A stretch of DNA of 34,884 bases from Bradyrhizobium sp. Lineage in GTDB: Bacteria > Pseudomonadota > Alphaproteobacteria > Rhizobiales > Xanthobacteraceae. This document shows positions 1-7,908 of this stretch, one piece after another; positions within the stretch are counted from its first letter, which is position 1; each line of letters opens with the position of its first letter. The stretch is taken from positions 1 through 34,884 of the forward strand of contig NZ_JAUYQU010000004.1 of NCBI RefSeq assembly GCF_030697065.1, read 5' to 3'. A program made the position numbers and the translations under genes. Below the pieces are notes generated by a model, which was given only the letters and a program-made list of their open reading frames with translations, had not been told where the DNA came from and did no database searches.

Positions 1-1199
1 TCTCCGGCACCGCCGACATCATGGAAACCATGCAGGAATCGCTGCAGGGCATTCGCACCGTCAAGGCCTTTACGCTCGAAGCGGCGATGCGCCAGCGCAT
101 CGACGCCAGCATCACCGCAGTCGAGCGCAACGCCAACAAGATGGCGCGGGTCGCAAATCGCTCCAGCCCGCTGATGGAAACGCTCGGCGGTTTCGCGGTG
201 GCGGGCGGACTGATGTATGGCGGCTACAGCGTGGTGGCGATGGGCGCCACGCCGGGCCAGTTCTTTTCCTTCCTGACCGCGTTCCTGATGGCCTACGAGC
301 CGGCCAAGCGCCTGGCACGGCTCAATATCGAGCTCAACAGCAACCTGATCGGCGCCCGCAAATTGCTGGAGATCGTCGACAGCCCTTCCAGCGAGCCTGT
401 CGACGACGACAAGCCGGCGCTGAAGCTGATCGATGCGCGGGTCGAGTTTCGCGACGTGACGTTCGCCTACCGCCCGGACGAGCCCGTACTCAACCGCATG
501 AGCTTCGTCGCCGAGCCCGGCAAGATGACCGCGCTGGTCGGCCCCTCCGGCGGCGGCAAATCCACCGTGCTGGGGCTGCTGCTGCGGCTCTATGAAGTGA
601 GCGACGGCGACGTTCTGATCGACGGGCAGGCGATTTCCGCGGTATCGCGCCGGTCGCTGCGCCAGCAGACCGCCTATGTCGGGCAGGACGTCTATCTGTT
701 CCGCGACTCGATCGGCGCCAACATCGCGTTCGGCAAGGTCGGCGCGACGCAGGACGAAATCGAGGTCGCCGCCCGGGCCGCCTGCGCCCACGATTTCATC
801 ATGGGATTTCCGCTCGGCTACGACACGCCGGTGGGCGAGCACGGCACACAACTGTCCGGCGGCCAGCGCCAGCGCATTGCGGTGGCGCGCGCGCTGATCA
901 GGAATGCGCCGATCATCCTGCTCGACGAGGCGACCGCCGCGCTGGATTCGGAGTCCGAAAAGCTGGTGCAGGAAGCGATCGAGCATCTGTGCCGGAACCG
1001 CACCACCATCGTGATTGCCCACCGGCTGCACACCATCATGCACGCCGACGCCATTCTGGTGGTCGAGGGCGGCGAGATCGTCGAGCGCGGCCGGCATGAC
1101 GACCTGCTGCGCCGCGGCGGACGCTACGCATCGTTCTTCCGCCTGCAGCACCGCGATGCCGGGCCGCTGACACTGGCGCCGATCACCGCAACCGCGTAA
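1..1199 (+). CDS. ABC transporter, fused permease/ATP-binding protein (5' truncated by window)
   Basis: The reading frame is open from base 3 and runs off the left edge, so only the last ~398 residues are seen. The first ~110 residues are the end of an exporter-type transmembrane domain (helices around the stretches VAGGLMYGGYSVVAMGA and FFSFLTAFLMAYEP). A nucleotide-binding domain follows with every motif intact: Walker A GPSGGGKST near 540-566, Q-loop YVGQD, signature LSGGQRQR near 856, Walker B IILLDEATAALDSE and the H-loop AHRL. A half-transporter with TMD then NBD on one chain is the MsbA/lipid or multidrug exporter layout and would work as a homodimer in the inner membrane. The substrate cannot be told from this part. 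A FAH-family gene starts 43 bp downstream on the same strand and may be co-transcribed. Confidence 0.93.
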   Translation, partial: SGTADIMETMQESLQGIRTVKAFTLEAAMRQRIDASITAVERNANKMARVANRSSPLMETLGGFAVAGGLMYGGYSVVAMGATPGQFFSFLTAFLMAYEPAKRLARLNIELNSNLIGARKLLEIVDSPSSEPVDDDKPALKLIDARVEFRDVTFAYRPDEPVLNRMSFVAEPGKMTALVGPSGGGKSTVLGLLLRLYEVSDGDVLIDGQAISAVSRRSLRQQTAYVGQDVYLFRDSIGANIAFGKVGATQDEIEVAARAACAHDFIMGFPLGYDTPVGEHGTQLSGGQRQRIAVARALIRNAPIILLDEATAALDSESEKLVQEAIEHLCRNRTTIVIAHRLHTIMHADAILVVEGGEIVERGRHDDLLRRGGRYASFFRLQHRDAGPLTLAPITATA

Positions 1200-1242
1200 A
1201 GCTGGCTTTCGAGTTTTCTTTCCTGAACCCGCCGAGACCGTC

Positions 1243-1947
1243 ATGAACGCCACAGCCTATGTCATTCCCGCTCCGCCGCAGCCCTCGCTTCCCGTGGTCG
1301 GCGAACAAAACTCCTACCCCGTTCGACGCATCTGGTGCGTCGGTCGCAACTATCTCGAGCACATCCGCGAGATGGGCAATGACGAGCGGGCGCCACCGTT
1401 CTTTTTCGCCAAGCATGCCGACATGCTGGTCGCCGATGGCGCCACCATTCCCTACCCGCCACTGACCAAGGATCTGCACCACGAGGTCGAGCTCGTCGTG
1501 GCGATGAAGAGCGGCGGCCTGAATATCGCGGCCGACAAGGCGCTCGACCACGTCTACGGCTACGGCGTCGGCATCGACCTCACCCGCCGCGACCTGCAGA
1601 TCGCCTCGCGCAAGAAGGAGCGGCCGTGGGAAGTCGGCAAATCCTTCGATTATTCCGCGCCCTGCTCGGCCCTGCAGCCCGCAGCGAAGATCGGCCATCC
1701 CTCCAAGGGCAGGATCTGGCTGACCGTCAACGGAACCGAAACCCAGAAGGGCGACCTCACCGAACTGATCTGGAACGTGCCGGAGATCATCTGGCAGCTC
1801 TCGCAGCAGGTCGCGCTCGCCGCCGGCGACATCATCATGACGGGTACGCCGGCCGGCGTTTCCCAGCTCAAGCCCGGCGACAAGATCGAATGCGGGGTCG
1901 ACGGCGTCGGCAATCTCAAGGTTGCGATCGGCCCGCCGGCGGCATAG
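1243..1947 (+). CDS. Fumarylacetoacetate hydrolase family protein
   Basis: A 234-residue protein of the FAH superfamily, single-domain type. The metal-binding set is visible: E81 and E83 in HHEVELVV and D112 in GYGVGIDLTRRDLQ, i.e. E-x-E-x28-D. The C-terminal part has the family stretch GDIIMTGTPAGVSQLKPGD. These enzymes use Mg2+ or Mn2+ to cleave a C-C bond or decarboxylate a beta-diketo acid. Length and sequence suit the fumarylpyruvate hydrolase or acylpyruvase group of aromatic-acid catabolism, but no other ring-cleavage gene is nearby, so the substrate is open. The ATG has only a weak ribosome-binding site. A strong terminator follows 30 bp after the stop. Confidence 0.9.
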   Translation: MNATAYVIPAPPQPSLPVVGEQNSYPVRRIWCVGRNYLEHIREMGNDERAPPFFFAKHADMLVADGATIPYPPLTKDLHHEVELVVAMKSGGLNIAADKALDHVYGYGVGIDLTRRDLQIASRKKERPWEVGKSFDYSAPCSALQPAAKIGHPSKGRIWLTVNGTETQKGDLTELIWNVPEIIWQLSQQVALAAGDIIMTGTPAGVSQLKPGDKIECGVDGVGNLKVAIGPPAA

Positions 1948-1977
1948 AAGGCGTTTACCGACGAGAGTACGAAATCA

Positions 1978-2008
1978 GGGCTCCGGACCCGCTCCGGAGC
2001 CCTTTTTT
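1978..2008 (+). terminator. Rho-independent terminator after the FAH-family gene
   Basis: A perfect 10-bp stem, GGGCTCCGGA (1978-1987) and TCCGGAGCCC (1993-2002), has a 5-nt loop and is followed at once by six T. It is the cleanest terminator in the window and ends the ABC/FAH transcript. Confidence 0.9.
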
Positions 2009-2363
2009 GCGTCCGGATTTACGCGCTTCTCAGTAGAACTACGCAGTTCTTCACATTTCATTAACCATAGCGGATTGGCCGCCGTGACGCCCGGGCTGGA
2101 GTCGCCGGCCCCAGGAAACTTCCGGCAATATCCAGCGTACCGCCTTTCCGACACTCCGATCCCCGGACAACTACGGGGGCAGCAATTGAAGGCTTAACCG
2201 TAAAGGTTTCTAAACGGAAACCGACCTGTAATGCGCCGAGCAAAGGCGGGCCCGTTCGGTTGACGATCTCGGCCGCCCTTGTCCGGAGGTCGGTCGTCAC
2301 GTGAACAGCGCCATAATGAACCGAACCGCATTGCACCTCCCGATCAGGACGGTGGGCTAACGC
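2009..2363. other. Non-coding region upstream of the RTX metalloprotease
   Basis: This stretch of 355 bases holds no credible gene. It contains a TTAACCAT octamer at 2061-2068, which matches a CtrA half-site, and a small inverted repeat GGTTTC-N6-GAAACC at 2205-2222. A TTGACG hexamer at 2260-2265 has no -10 partner at a proper distance. The promoter of the 2364 gene presumably lies here but I cannot place it. Confidence 0.5.
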
Positions 2364-5300
2364 ATGTGCCAGTTATGTGCAGGGCTCGGTTACAACATAC
2401 ACTTCGGCGCGGACGCGGCGGACGTATCGTCAAACGTCGTCACCAGCGCCGCCAAACCCGTCGCGACGATCGCGCAGCTCGGCGACTACCTGGTCAACGG
2501 ATTCTGGCAAGACAACGACACGATCGCGCATCACTTCGGTAGCTCGACCATCACCTACAATATCAGCGGGTTGAATGCGAACGAGCAAATGCTCGCGCAA
2601 TCGGCGCTGAACGCCTGGCACGAGGTTGCCAACCTGAACTTCGTTCAGACCTCCGGTGCCGCGAACATCACCTTCACGCATAACGGCACGATGACGGCCT
2701 GGGCATCCAGCAATTACAACGGCTCCGGAATCATCAGTTCGGCAACCGTCAATATCAGCGCCGACTGGATCACCAATGGCGGCGGCGCCTATGACGGCAA
2801 AACGGGAATCGATAGCTACGGCTACCAGACCTACCTTCACGAGATCGGTCACGCCCTCGGCCTCGGTCATCAGGGTCCCTACAATGGCAGCGGGTCCTAT
2901 TCGACCAGCGCACTCTACGCCAACGACACCTGGCAATACTCGCTCATGTCGTACTTTGCGCAGAACAATTACGGCGGCTCGTACCGTTACGTAGTCACGC
3001 CGCAAATGGCCGACATCTACGCGATCCAGGCGATCTATGGCGCGGCGACCACCCGCACCGGCGATACCGTATATGGCTTCAACAACACCGCCGGATCGAT
3101 TTTCAGCTTCGCAAACTACAGCCAGGCGCCCGCGCTGACGATCTACGACAGCGGCGGCAACGACACCCTCGACTGCTCCGGCTATTCGACGGCCCAGACC
3201 ATCGATCTGCGTGCCGGCGCTTTCTGCTCGGTAGGCGGACTGACCAACAATATCGGGATCGCGCTTAACACCATTGTCGAGAAGGCGATCGGCGGCAGCG
3301 GCAGCGACAGGCTGTATTCGAATGACCTGGGCTGCACGCTGAGCGGCGGCGGCGGCAACGATACCCTGATCGGCGGCGCAGGCATCGATCGGCTGGTCGG
3401 CGGCATCGGCGTCGACACGCTCACCGGCGGAGGCGGCGCCGACGTTTTCGTTTTTGCCTTCGGCGACAGTTCGGCGGCGAGCGGTCAGCGCGACCGGATC
3501 ACCGACTTTGTCTCCGGCGTCGACCGGATCGATCTCAGCGGCATCGACGCGATCGCGGGCTCCGGAGCCCACGACCTGTTCCGCTTCATCGGCACTTCAG
3601 GCTTCGACGGCATTGCCGGCGCACTCAATTATTTCTACGACTCCGCCCGCGGCGTCACCGTCATTCGGGGCTACACCAACGGCGATCAGGTCGTCGACTT
3701 CGCCATCGACCTTGCCGGCAATATTGCGCTGGGCGCCGCCGACCTGATCGGGATCCAGCCAGTCGGCACCGTGATCGAGGCGCTCGGTGTGACGAGCCTG
3801 ACACAGGTTGGAAACAGTTATTTTCTTTACGGCAACGGCGGCACGTCCGGTCCTTCGTTGAAATATACCGGCTCGCTGGTGACGGCGGGACATACCGGCG
3901 CCTGGATGCCGATCGCCGGAGAGAAAACGTCGACCGGGTACCAGGTGGCTTGGAAATTTGGTGCCGCCGACTACTACATGATCTGGTCGACTGACAACAA
4001 CGGCAACCACGTCAGCGAAGTGCAGGGAACAGGCGCCGTCATCGCATCGTTCGAGACCGCTTTCCACCAGGACCTGAACGGCAATGGCGTCATCGGTAAT
4101 TTGGGCGCCGCGATCGAGTCGTTCGGTGTGACGAGCCTGACACAGGTGGGAAACAGTTATTATCTTTATGGCAACGGCGGCACGTCCGGTCCTTCGATTA
4201 AATATACCGGCTCGCTCGTTACGGCGGGACATACCGGCGCCTGGATGCCGATCGCCGGAGAGAAAACGTCGACCGGGTATCAGGTGACCTGGAAATTTGG
4301 GGCCGCCGACTTCTATATGATCTGGACGACCGACAACAACGGCAACTACGTCAGTGAAGTACAGGGGACGGGCGCCGCAATCTCATCCTACGAGGCTGTT
4401 TTCCAACAGGATTTGAACGGCAACGGCATTGTCGGCATTTCCGGCAGCATTGAAGCGTTTGGTTCGACCAGCCTGTCACAGGTCGGAAACAGCTATTATC
4501 TTTACGCTGCCGGCACGGGGTCAGGTCCTTCGTTGAAGTATACCGGCTCGCTGGTGACGGCGGGACACACCGGCGCCTGGATGCCGATCGCCGGAGAGAA
4601 AACGTCGACCGGGTATCAGGTGGCCTGGAAGTTTGGCGCCGCCGACCACTATATGATCTGGACGACTGACAACACCGGCAACTACGTCAGTGAAGTGCAG
4701 GGATCAGGCGCCGCTATCTCTTCCTACGAGACCATTTTCCAACAGGATTTGAACGGCAACGGTATCGTCGGCGCTTCAGGAGCCATTGAAGCATTTGGTT
4801 CGACCAGCCTGTCACAGGTTGGAAGCAGCTATTATCTTTACGATACCAGCACGGGGTCCGGCCCCGCGGTGAAATACACCGGCTCGCTGGTTACGGCGGG
4901 ACACACCGGCGCCTGGATTCCGATCGCCGGAGAGAAAACGGCGACCGGGTATCAGGTCGCCTGGAAGTTTGGCGCCGCCGACCACTATATGATCTGGACC
5001 ACCGACAACAACGGCAACTACGTCAGTGAAGTGCAGGGAACGGGCGCCGCAATCGCTTCGTTTGAGGCCAGTTTCCACCAGGATTTGACCGGCAACGGCG
5101 TCATCGGGACCGCGCAAGCGCCGCTGGCCGCAGGCGTTGCGCAGTCGCCTGTTTTCGTATTCGACACTGCCGACGGCAAAGATCAGGCCGGCATCGCCGA
5201 ACTGGAATGGGCGCTGGCGGCGGGCAGCAAGATGGCGTCGTCGCTCGCCGATGTTCTGTCTGGCCATTGGCAGGCCCTGCCGGGATCAGCGGCCGGCATC

Positions 5301-5381
5301 CTTCAGCAATTCCACTTCGTGGACGCCGATGCCATGAAGATCGCCCATCTGGGTCTCACCAGCGGTTTCGACAGCCACTAA
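2364..5381 (+). CDS. Serralysin-like (M10-type) RTX zinc metalloprotease with four Trp-rich repeats
   Basis: A 1005-residue protein, probably a secreted protease. The catalytic zinc motif HEIGHALGLGH lies at residues 159-169 with H159, H163 and H169 as ligands and E160 as the base; the Met-turn SLMSY follows with M195. Residues ~310-362 hold glycine-rich RTX nonapeptides (GGSGSDRL, GGGGNDTL, GGAGIDRL, GGGGADVF) that bind Ca2+, then an M10 C-terminal-type segment (RDRITDFVSGVDRIDLSG). Residues 471-915 are four tandem ~112-residue repeats rich in W and G, each ending in a DLNGNG- or DLTGNG-type Ca-loop; they look like Pfam W_rich_C. The last ~90 residues are unlike the rest. There is no N-terminal Sec signal, as expected for a type I secretion substrate. 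No type I secretion genes lie alongside in the window. Confidence 0.92.
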   Translation: MCQLCAGLGYNIHFGADAADVSSNVVTSAAKPVATIAQLGDYLVNGFWQDNDTIAHHFGSSTITYNISGLNANEQMLAQSALNAWHEVANLNFVQTSGAANITFTHNGTMTAWASSNYNGSGIISSATVNISADWITNGGGAYDGKTGIDSYGYQTYLHEIGHALGLGHQGPYNGSGSYSTSALYANDTWQYSLMSYFAQNNYGGSYRYVVTPQMADIYAIQAIYGAATTRTGDTVYGFNNTAGSIFSFANYSQAPALTIYDSGGNDTLDCSGYSTAQTIDLRAGAFCSVGGLTNNIGIALNTIVEKAIGGSGSDRLYSNDLGCTLSGGGGNDTLIGGAGIDRLVGGIGVDTLTGGGGADVFVFAFGDSSAASGQRDRITDFVSGVDRIDLSGIDAIAGSGAHDLFRFIGTSGFDGIAGALNYFYDSARGVTVIRGYTNGDQVVDFAIDLAGNIALGAADLIGIQPVGTVIEALGVTSLTQVGNSYFLYGNGGTSGPSLKYTGSLVTAGHTGAWMPIAGEKTSTGYQVAWKFGAADYYMIWSTDNNGNHVSEVQGTGAVIASFETAFHQDLNGNGVIGNLGAAIESFGVTSLTQVGNSYYLYGNGGTSGPSIKYTGSLVTAGHTGAWMPIAGEKTSTGYQVTWKFGAADFYMIWTTDNNGNYVSEVQGTGAAISSYEAVFQQDLNGNGIVGISGSIEAFGSTSLSQVGNSYYLYAAGTGSGPSLKYTGSLVTAGHTGAWMPIAGEKTSTGYQVAWKFGAADHYMIWTTDNTGNYVSEVQGSGAAISSYETIFQQDLNGNGIVGASGAIEAFGSTSLSQVGSSYYLYDTSTGSGPAVKYTGSLVTAGHTGAWIPIAGEKTATGYQVAWKFGAADHYMIWTTDNNGNYVSEVQGTGAAIASFEASFHQDLTGNGVIGTAQAPLAAGVAQSPVFVFDTADGKDQAGIAELEWALAAGSKMASSLADVLSGHWQALPGSAAGILQQFHFVDADAMKIAHLGLTSGFDSH
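3774..5108 (+). repeat. Four in-frame tandem repeats of 336-339 bp in the metalloprotease gene
   Basis: The units start at 3774, 4113, 4449 and 4785 (339, 336 and 336 bp apart), and the last ends near 5108. The core of each unit, from ACCGGCTCGCTGGT to the codons for KFGAAD, is almost identical at the DNA level, including many third positions. The start (IEAFG-TSL) and the end vary more. Such likeness at synonymous sites suggests recent duplication or ongoing gene conversion. Confidence 0.93.
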
Positions 5382-5414
5382 AGAGCGCCGCGCTGCAACC
5401 GCTGTTGGGGAAGC

Positions 5415-5570
5415 TCAGCCCCGCGCCAAAGCCTGCAGGCCCTTGAAGGTCAGGCGCTTGGGATCCGTCACACCGGTCAGGTAAAGCCGGCGGATGAAGG
5501 CCACGACCTGCTCACGGTCGCAGTCGGTCAGCGTCACGATCGCATCCACGGCAATTCTCTGGGCGTCCAT
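5415..5570 (-). CDS. Small hypothetical protein (51 aa), candidate CtrA-controlled gene
   Basis: Reading the minus strand from ATG at 5570 to TGA at 5415 gives a 51-residue protein that starts MDAQRIAVDAIVTLTDCDRE and ends LQALARG. The start has a good ribosome-binding site (GAGGA, 5 nt before the ATG) and codon use like the neighbours. The product is mostly helical in character, with no membrane segment or signal peptide. I do not recognise the family. A perfect TTAA-N7-TTAAC box lies 54-70 bp upstream. The gene is too short for most length cut-offs, but the ribosome-binding site and upstream box together argue that it is real. Confidence 0.68.
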   Translation of the reverse strand: MDAQRIAVDAIVTLTDCDREQVVAFIRRLYLTGVTDPKRLTFKGLQALARG

Positions 5571-5792
5571 GGGTTTCCTCATGCTGTCTCGAGCCTCAAT
5601 CCCGCAAGCCTAGGATTGGTCGATTAATACGACGTTAACCTTCCCCATGCTCGCCGATTCGCCGAACGGCGCGAATACGTGAAACAACGCATGCCCCAGG
5701 GACCACCGGTGCAGCCCGCAGGCGAGGCGGGAGCGGCAGCCCCGCCTGACCGCGGCTCAGGACGGCGCCTGTTCGCCGGCCTGCTCCGCCGC
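5571..5792. other. Non-coding region between the EthA-type gene end and the 51-aa gene
   Basis: Apart from the CtrA-type box at 5624-5640, I see no gene or clear terminator here. The 5690-5790 part is GC-rich with short imperfect palindromes and could contribute to termination of the minus-strand monooxygenase transcript. Confidence 0.35.
5624..5640 (-). promoter_or_regulatory. CtrA-type binding box upstream of the 51-aa gene
   Basis: The plus strand reads TTAATACGACGTTAACC, i.e. TTAA, seven bases, TTAAC. This is a full match to the consensus for the alphaproteobacterial cell-cycle regulator CtrA. Its position 54-70 bp before the ATG at 5570 would suit a promoter-proximal site. Occupancy is inferred only from the motif. 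Confidence 0.5.
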
Positions 5793-7259
5793 TCACGAAT
5801 ACCGCATCACGCCGTCATCGACCTTGCCGTAGCGCAGCGTGACGATGTCGAGCGCATAGTTCTGGTACAGCCGCCACGGCCGCTTCGAGCCCTGCTTGGG
5901 CATCTTCGCGATCGAGCGCTGCACATAGCCCGACGAGAAATCGAGCGACGGCAATTCAGTGACGCCGGGATCGACATTGTGTGCCACGCATTGCCTGTAG
6001 CCGTGCCGGTCCATGTAGTTGATCAGGCGGCAGACATATTCGCAGGTCAGGTCGCATTTCAGCGTCCACGACGCATTGGTGTAGCCGAACGCCGACGCCA
6101 TGTTGGGCACGTCGGAATACATCATGCCCTTGTAGTTCAGCGTTCTCGCGAAATCGACCGCGCGGCCGTCGACATCGACCTGCATACCGCCGAGCACCTG
6201 CAGCACCAGCCCGGTCGCGGTGACGATGATGTCGGCCTCGAGTTCGCTGCCGTCCTTCAGCTTGATGCCACCTTTGGTAAAATGGTCGATCTCCGAGGTG
6301 ACGACCGAAGCGCGCTTGTCCCGGATCGCCTTGAACAGGTCGCCGTCTGGCACCAGGCAGAGCCGCTGGTCCCAGGGATTGTAGCGCGGCGTGAAATGAG
6401 TGGCGACATCGTAGTCCGGCCCGAGCGCCATCCTGACGCCGCCGAGAATCATGTCCTTGACCTTGGCCGGCTTGCGTTTGGAGAGCTGGAAGAAGAACAT
6501 GCCCCAGCCCACGTTGCGCCAGCGGATCAGATGATAGGCCAACTTCGACGGCAGCTTCGCGCGAAGCTTGTTGGCGACCGGATCCTCCGCCGGCCGCGCC
6601 ACCACGTAGGTGGGCGAGCGCTGCAGCATTGTGACGTGACCGGCGGTCTTGGCCATCTCCGGCACCAGCGTCACCGCGGTGGCGCCCGAGCCGATCACCA
6701 CCACCCGCTTGCCGGCATAGTCGATGTCGTCGGTCCATTTCTGCGGATGCACGATGCGGCCGGCGAAATCGTCGCGGCCGGCGAATTCCGGCGTGTAGCC
6801 TTCCTCGTATCTGTAATAGCCCGAGCACATGAACAGGAAATTGCAGGTGAAGCGCACCAGCTCGGTGCCACCCTCGCCTGTCGTGCGCTCGACTTCCACG
6901 CTCCAGCGCGCCTCCGGCGTCGACCACGACGCGCGCTTGACCCGGTGATGAAAGCGGATCTTCCTGTCGATGCCGTTCTCGGCCGCGGTCTCGCGGACAT
7001 AGTTCAAGATCCGCGGCCCGTCGGCGATCGCCTTGGCCTCGACCCACGGCTTGAACGAATAGCCCAGCGTGAACATGTCACTGTCGGAGCGGATGCCGGG
7101 GTAGCGGAACAGATCCCAGGTGCCGCCGATGCAGTCGCGGCCCTCCAGAATGACGAAGCTCTTGCCCGGGCACTTCTGTTGCAGGTGAAAACCCGCACCG
7201 ATGCCGGACAGGCCGGCACCGACGATCAGGACGTCGAAATGTTCTGAGGTATCCGTCAT
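5793..7259 (-). CDS. EthA-type Baeyer-Villiger flavin monooxygenase
   Basis: A 488-residue FAD- and NADPH-dependent monooxygenase that would insert oxygen next to a carbonyl or oxidise sulfur. The FAD site VLIVGAGLSGIG is at residues 10-21, the NADPH site VVVIGSGATAVTL at 187-198, and the Baeyer-Villiger fingerprint between them reads FAGRIVHPQKWT (165-176), with T where P or D is usual. Stretches such as GGTWDLFRYPGIRSDSDM and YNPWDQRLCLVP match what I recall of Mycobacterium EthA, which is also ~489 residues. The frame stays open upstream to 7451, but the ATG at 7259 has a strong GGGAGAG site and sits just before the FAD motif, so I chose it. A SnoaL-like gene ends 56 bp upstream, suggesting one operon. 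Confidence 0.92.
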   Translation of the reverse strand: MTDTSEHFDVLIVGAGLSGIGAGFHLQQKCPGKSFVILEGRDCIGGTWDLFRYPGIRSDSDMFTLGYSFKPWVEAKAIADGPRILNYVRETAAENGIDRKIRFHHRVKRASWSTPEARWSVEVERTTGEGGTELVRFTCNFLFMCSGYYRYEEGYTPEFAGRDDFAGRIVHPQKWTDDIDYAGKRVVVIGSGATAVTLVPEMAKTAGHVTMLQRSPTYVVARPAEDPVANKLRAKLPSKLAYHLIRWRNVGWGMFFFQLSKRKPAKVKDMILGGVRMALGPDYDVATHFTPRYNPWDQRLCLVPDGDLFKAIRDKRASVVTSEIDHFTKGGIKLKDGSELEADIIVTATGLVLQVLGGMQVDVDGRAVDFARTLNYKGMMYSDVPNMASAFGYTNASWTLKCDLTCEYVCRLINYMDRHGYRQCVAHNVDPGVTELPSLDFSSGYVQRSIAKMPKQGSKRPWRLYQNYALDIVTLRYGKVDDGVMRYS

Positions 7260-7315
7260 CGCGCTCTCCCTGCCCGAGTAATGGGCAGACCGGAGCGAAA
7301 TTGCAACCGGGATCG

Positions 7316-7732
7316 CTACGTCGCCGCCATCGCGACACAGGCGGTATCGAAATATTCGTAGAACTCGACTGCCTTGCCGTCGCGGAACCGCCAGAAATCG
7401 ACTTTCGGCGTCTCCGCGATTTTGCCGGTTTTCTTGTTGGTCCATGCGCACGACCCGCGCGCGACCACCGTATCGCCCTGCGCGATGTACTCGTCGACCG
7501 TGTAATGCTCCATGGTCCAGTCTTTCAGCAGGCCGTCGAAATAAGCCTTCATCGCTTCACGATTGTCGTATTGCTTTGCGAATGTCAGCGGAGCGGCACC
7601 TCTGGGAACCGAACCGAAGCTGATCTCCGGGTCGGCGAAGCCCAGGAAATGATTGAGACTGCCGCCCTTCGTTTCATGCCACTTGCCATAAGCCTCTTTG
7701 AGGATTTCGACGTTGGCTGCTTCGTTGGACAT
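7316..7732 (-). CDS. SnoaL-like / NTF2-fold protein
   Basis: A 138-residue protein of the SnoaL-like, NTF2-fold family. It has the typical start (EILKEAYGKWHETKGG), the middle block AMKAYFDGLLKDWTMEHYTVDEYIAQGDTV (residues vary by start) and the end VDFWRFRDGKAVEFYEYFD. Family members are small cyclases, isomerases, hydrolases or ligand-binding proteins; substrate and reaction cannot be told here. Two ATGs lie in a row at 7735 and 7732. The GGAGG site is 3 nt from the first and 6 nt from the second, so I favour 7732. It is the first gene of a likely two-gene operon with the EthA-type monooxygenase, so it may act on the same substrate or product. Confidence 0.85.
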   Translation of the reverse strand: MSNEAANVEILKEAYGKWHETKGGSLNHFLGFADPEISFGSVPRGAAPLTFAKQYDNREAMKAYFDGLLKDWTMEHYTVDEYIAQGDTVVARGSCAWTNKKTGKIAETPKVDFWRFRDGKAVEFYEYFDTACVAMAAT

Positions 7733-7823
7733 CATTAGCCTCCCGAATGCTTGATCGTGAAAAAGGATTCTCCGCCTGAAATGTCTGAAATGGCAGATGC
7801 AATTTCTTGCGGCTTCACTACCA

Positions 7824-7839
7824 CAGATTGCGAAATCTG
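7824..7839. promoter_or_regulatory. Inverted repeat upstream of the SnoaL/monooxygenase pair
   Basis: CAGATT-N4-AATCTG is a perfect 6-bp inverted repeat ~90 bp before the SnoaL-like start. The nearby direct repeats of TCTGAAATG around 7777-7793 add to the impression of an operator region. No regulator gene is adjacent, so the role is a guess. Confidence 0.3.
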
Positions 7840-7845
7840 ACCAGC

Positions 7846-7872
7846 AAAAAGCCCCGGATCGCTCCGGGGCTT
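7846..7872 (-). terminator. Rho-independent terminator after ahcY
   Basis: On the minus strand the stem AAGCCCCGG/CCGGGGCTT with a short loop is followed by a run of T (plus-strand AAAAA at 7846-7850). It lies 37 bp past the ahcY stop and separates that unit from the SnoaL/monooxygenase pair. Confidence 0.85.
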
Positions 7873-7908
7873 GGGGTTGCTTGTGGTTTTCTTAAAAGGC
7901 TGATCGTC

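Noticed and set aside
2260..2290. TTGACG as the protease promoter
   Set aside because: The bases 17 bp downstream (CCGGAG) do not resemble a -10 element.
2430..3572. 380-codon open frame on the minus strand
   Set aside because: Antisense to the protease catalytic and RTX part; Val/Ala/Asp-rich with no family features.
5679..7247. 522-codon open frame on the plus strand
   Set aside because: It is the mirror of the EthA-type gene in high-GC DNA; composition is rich in H, R and A with no domain, and the minus-strand gene has clear motifs.
7260..7451. 64-residue N-terminal extension of the monooxygenase
   Set aside because: It reads through the end of the SnoaL-like gene, has no hydrophobic signal, and the ATG at 7259 has a strong ribosome-binding site.
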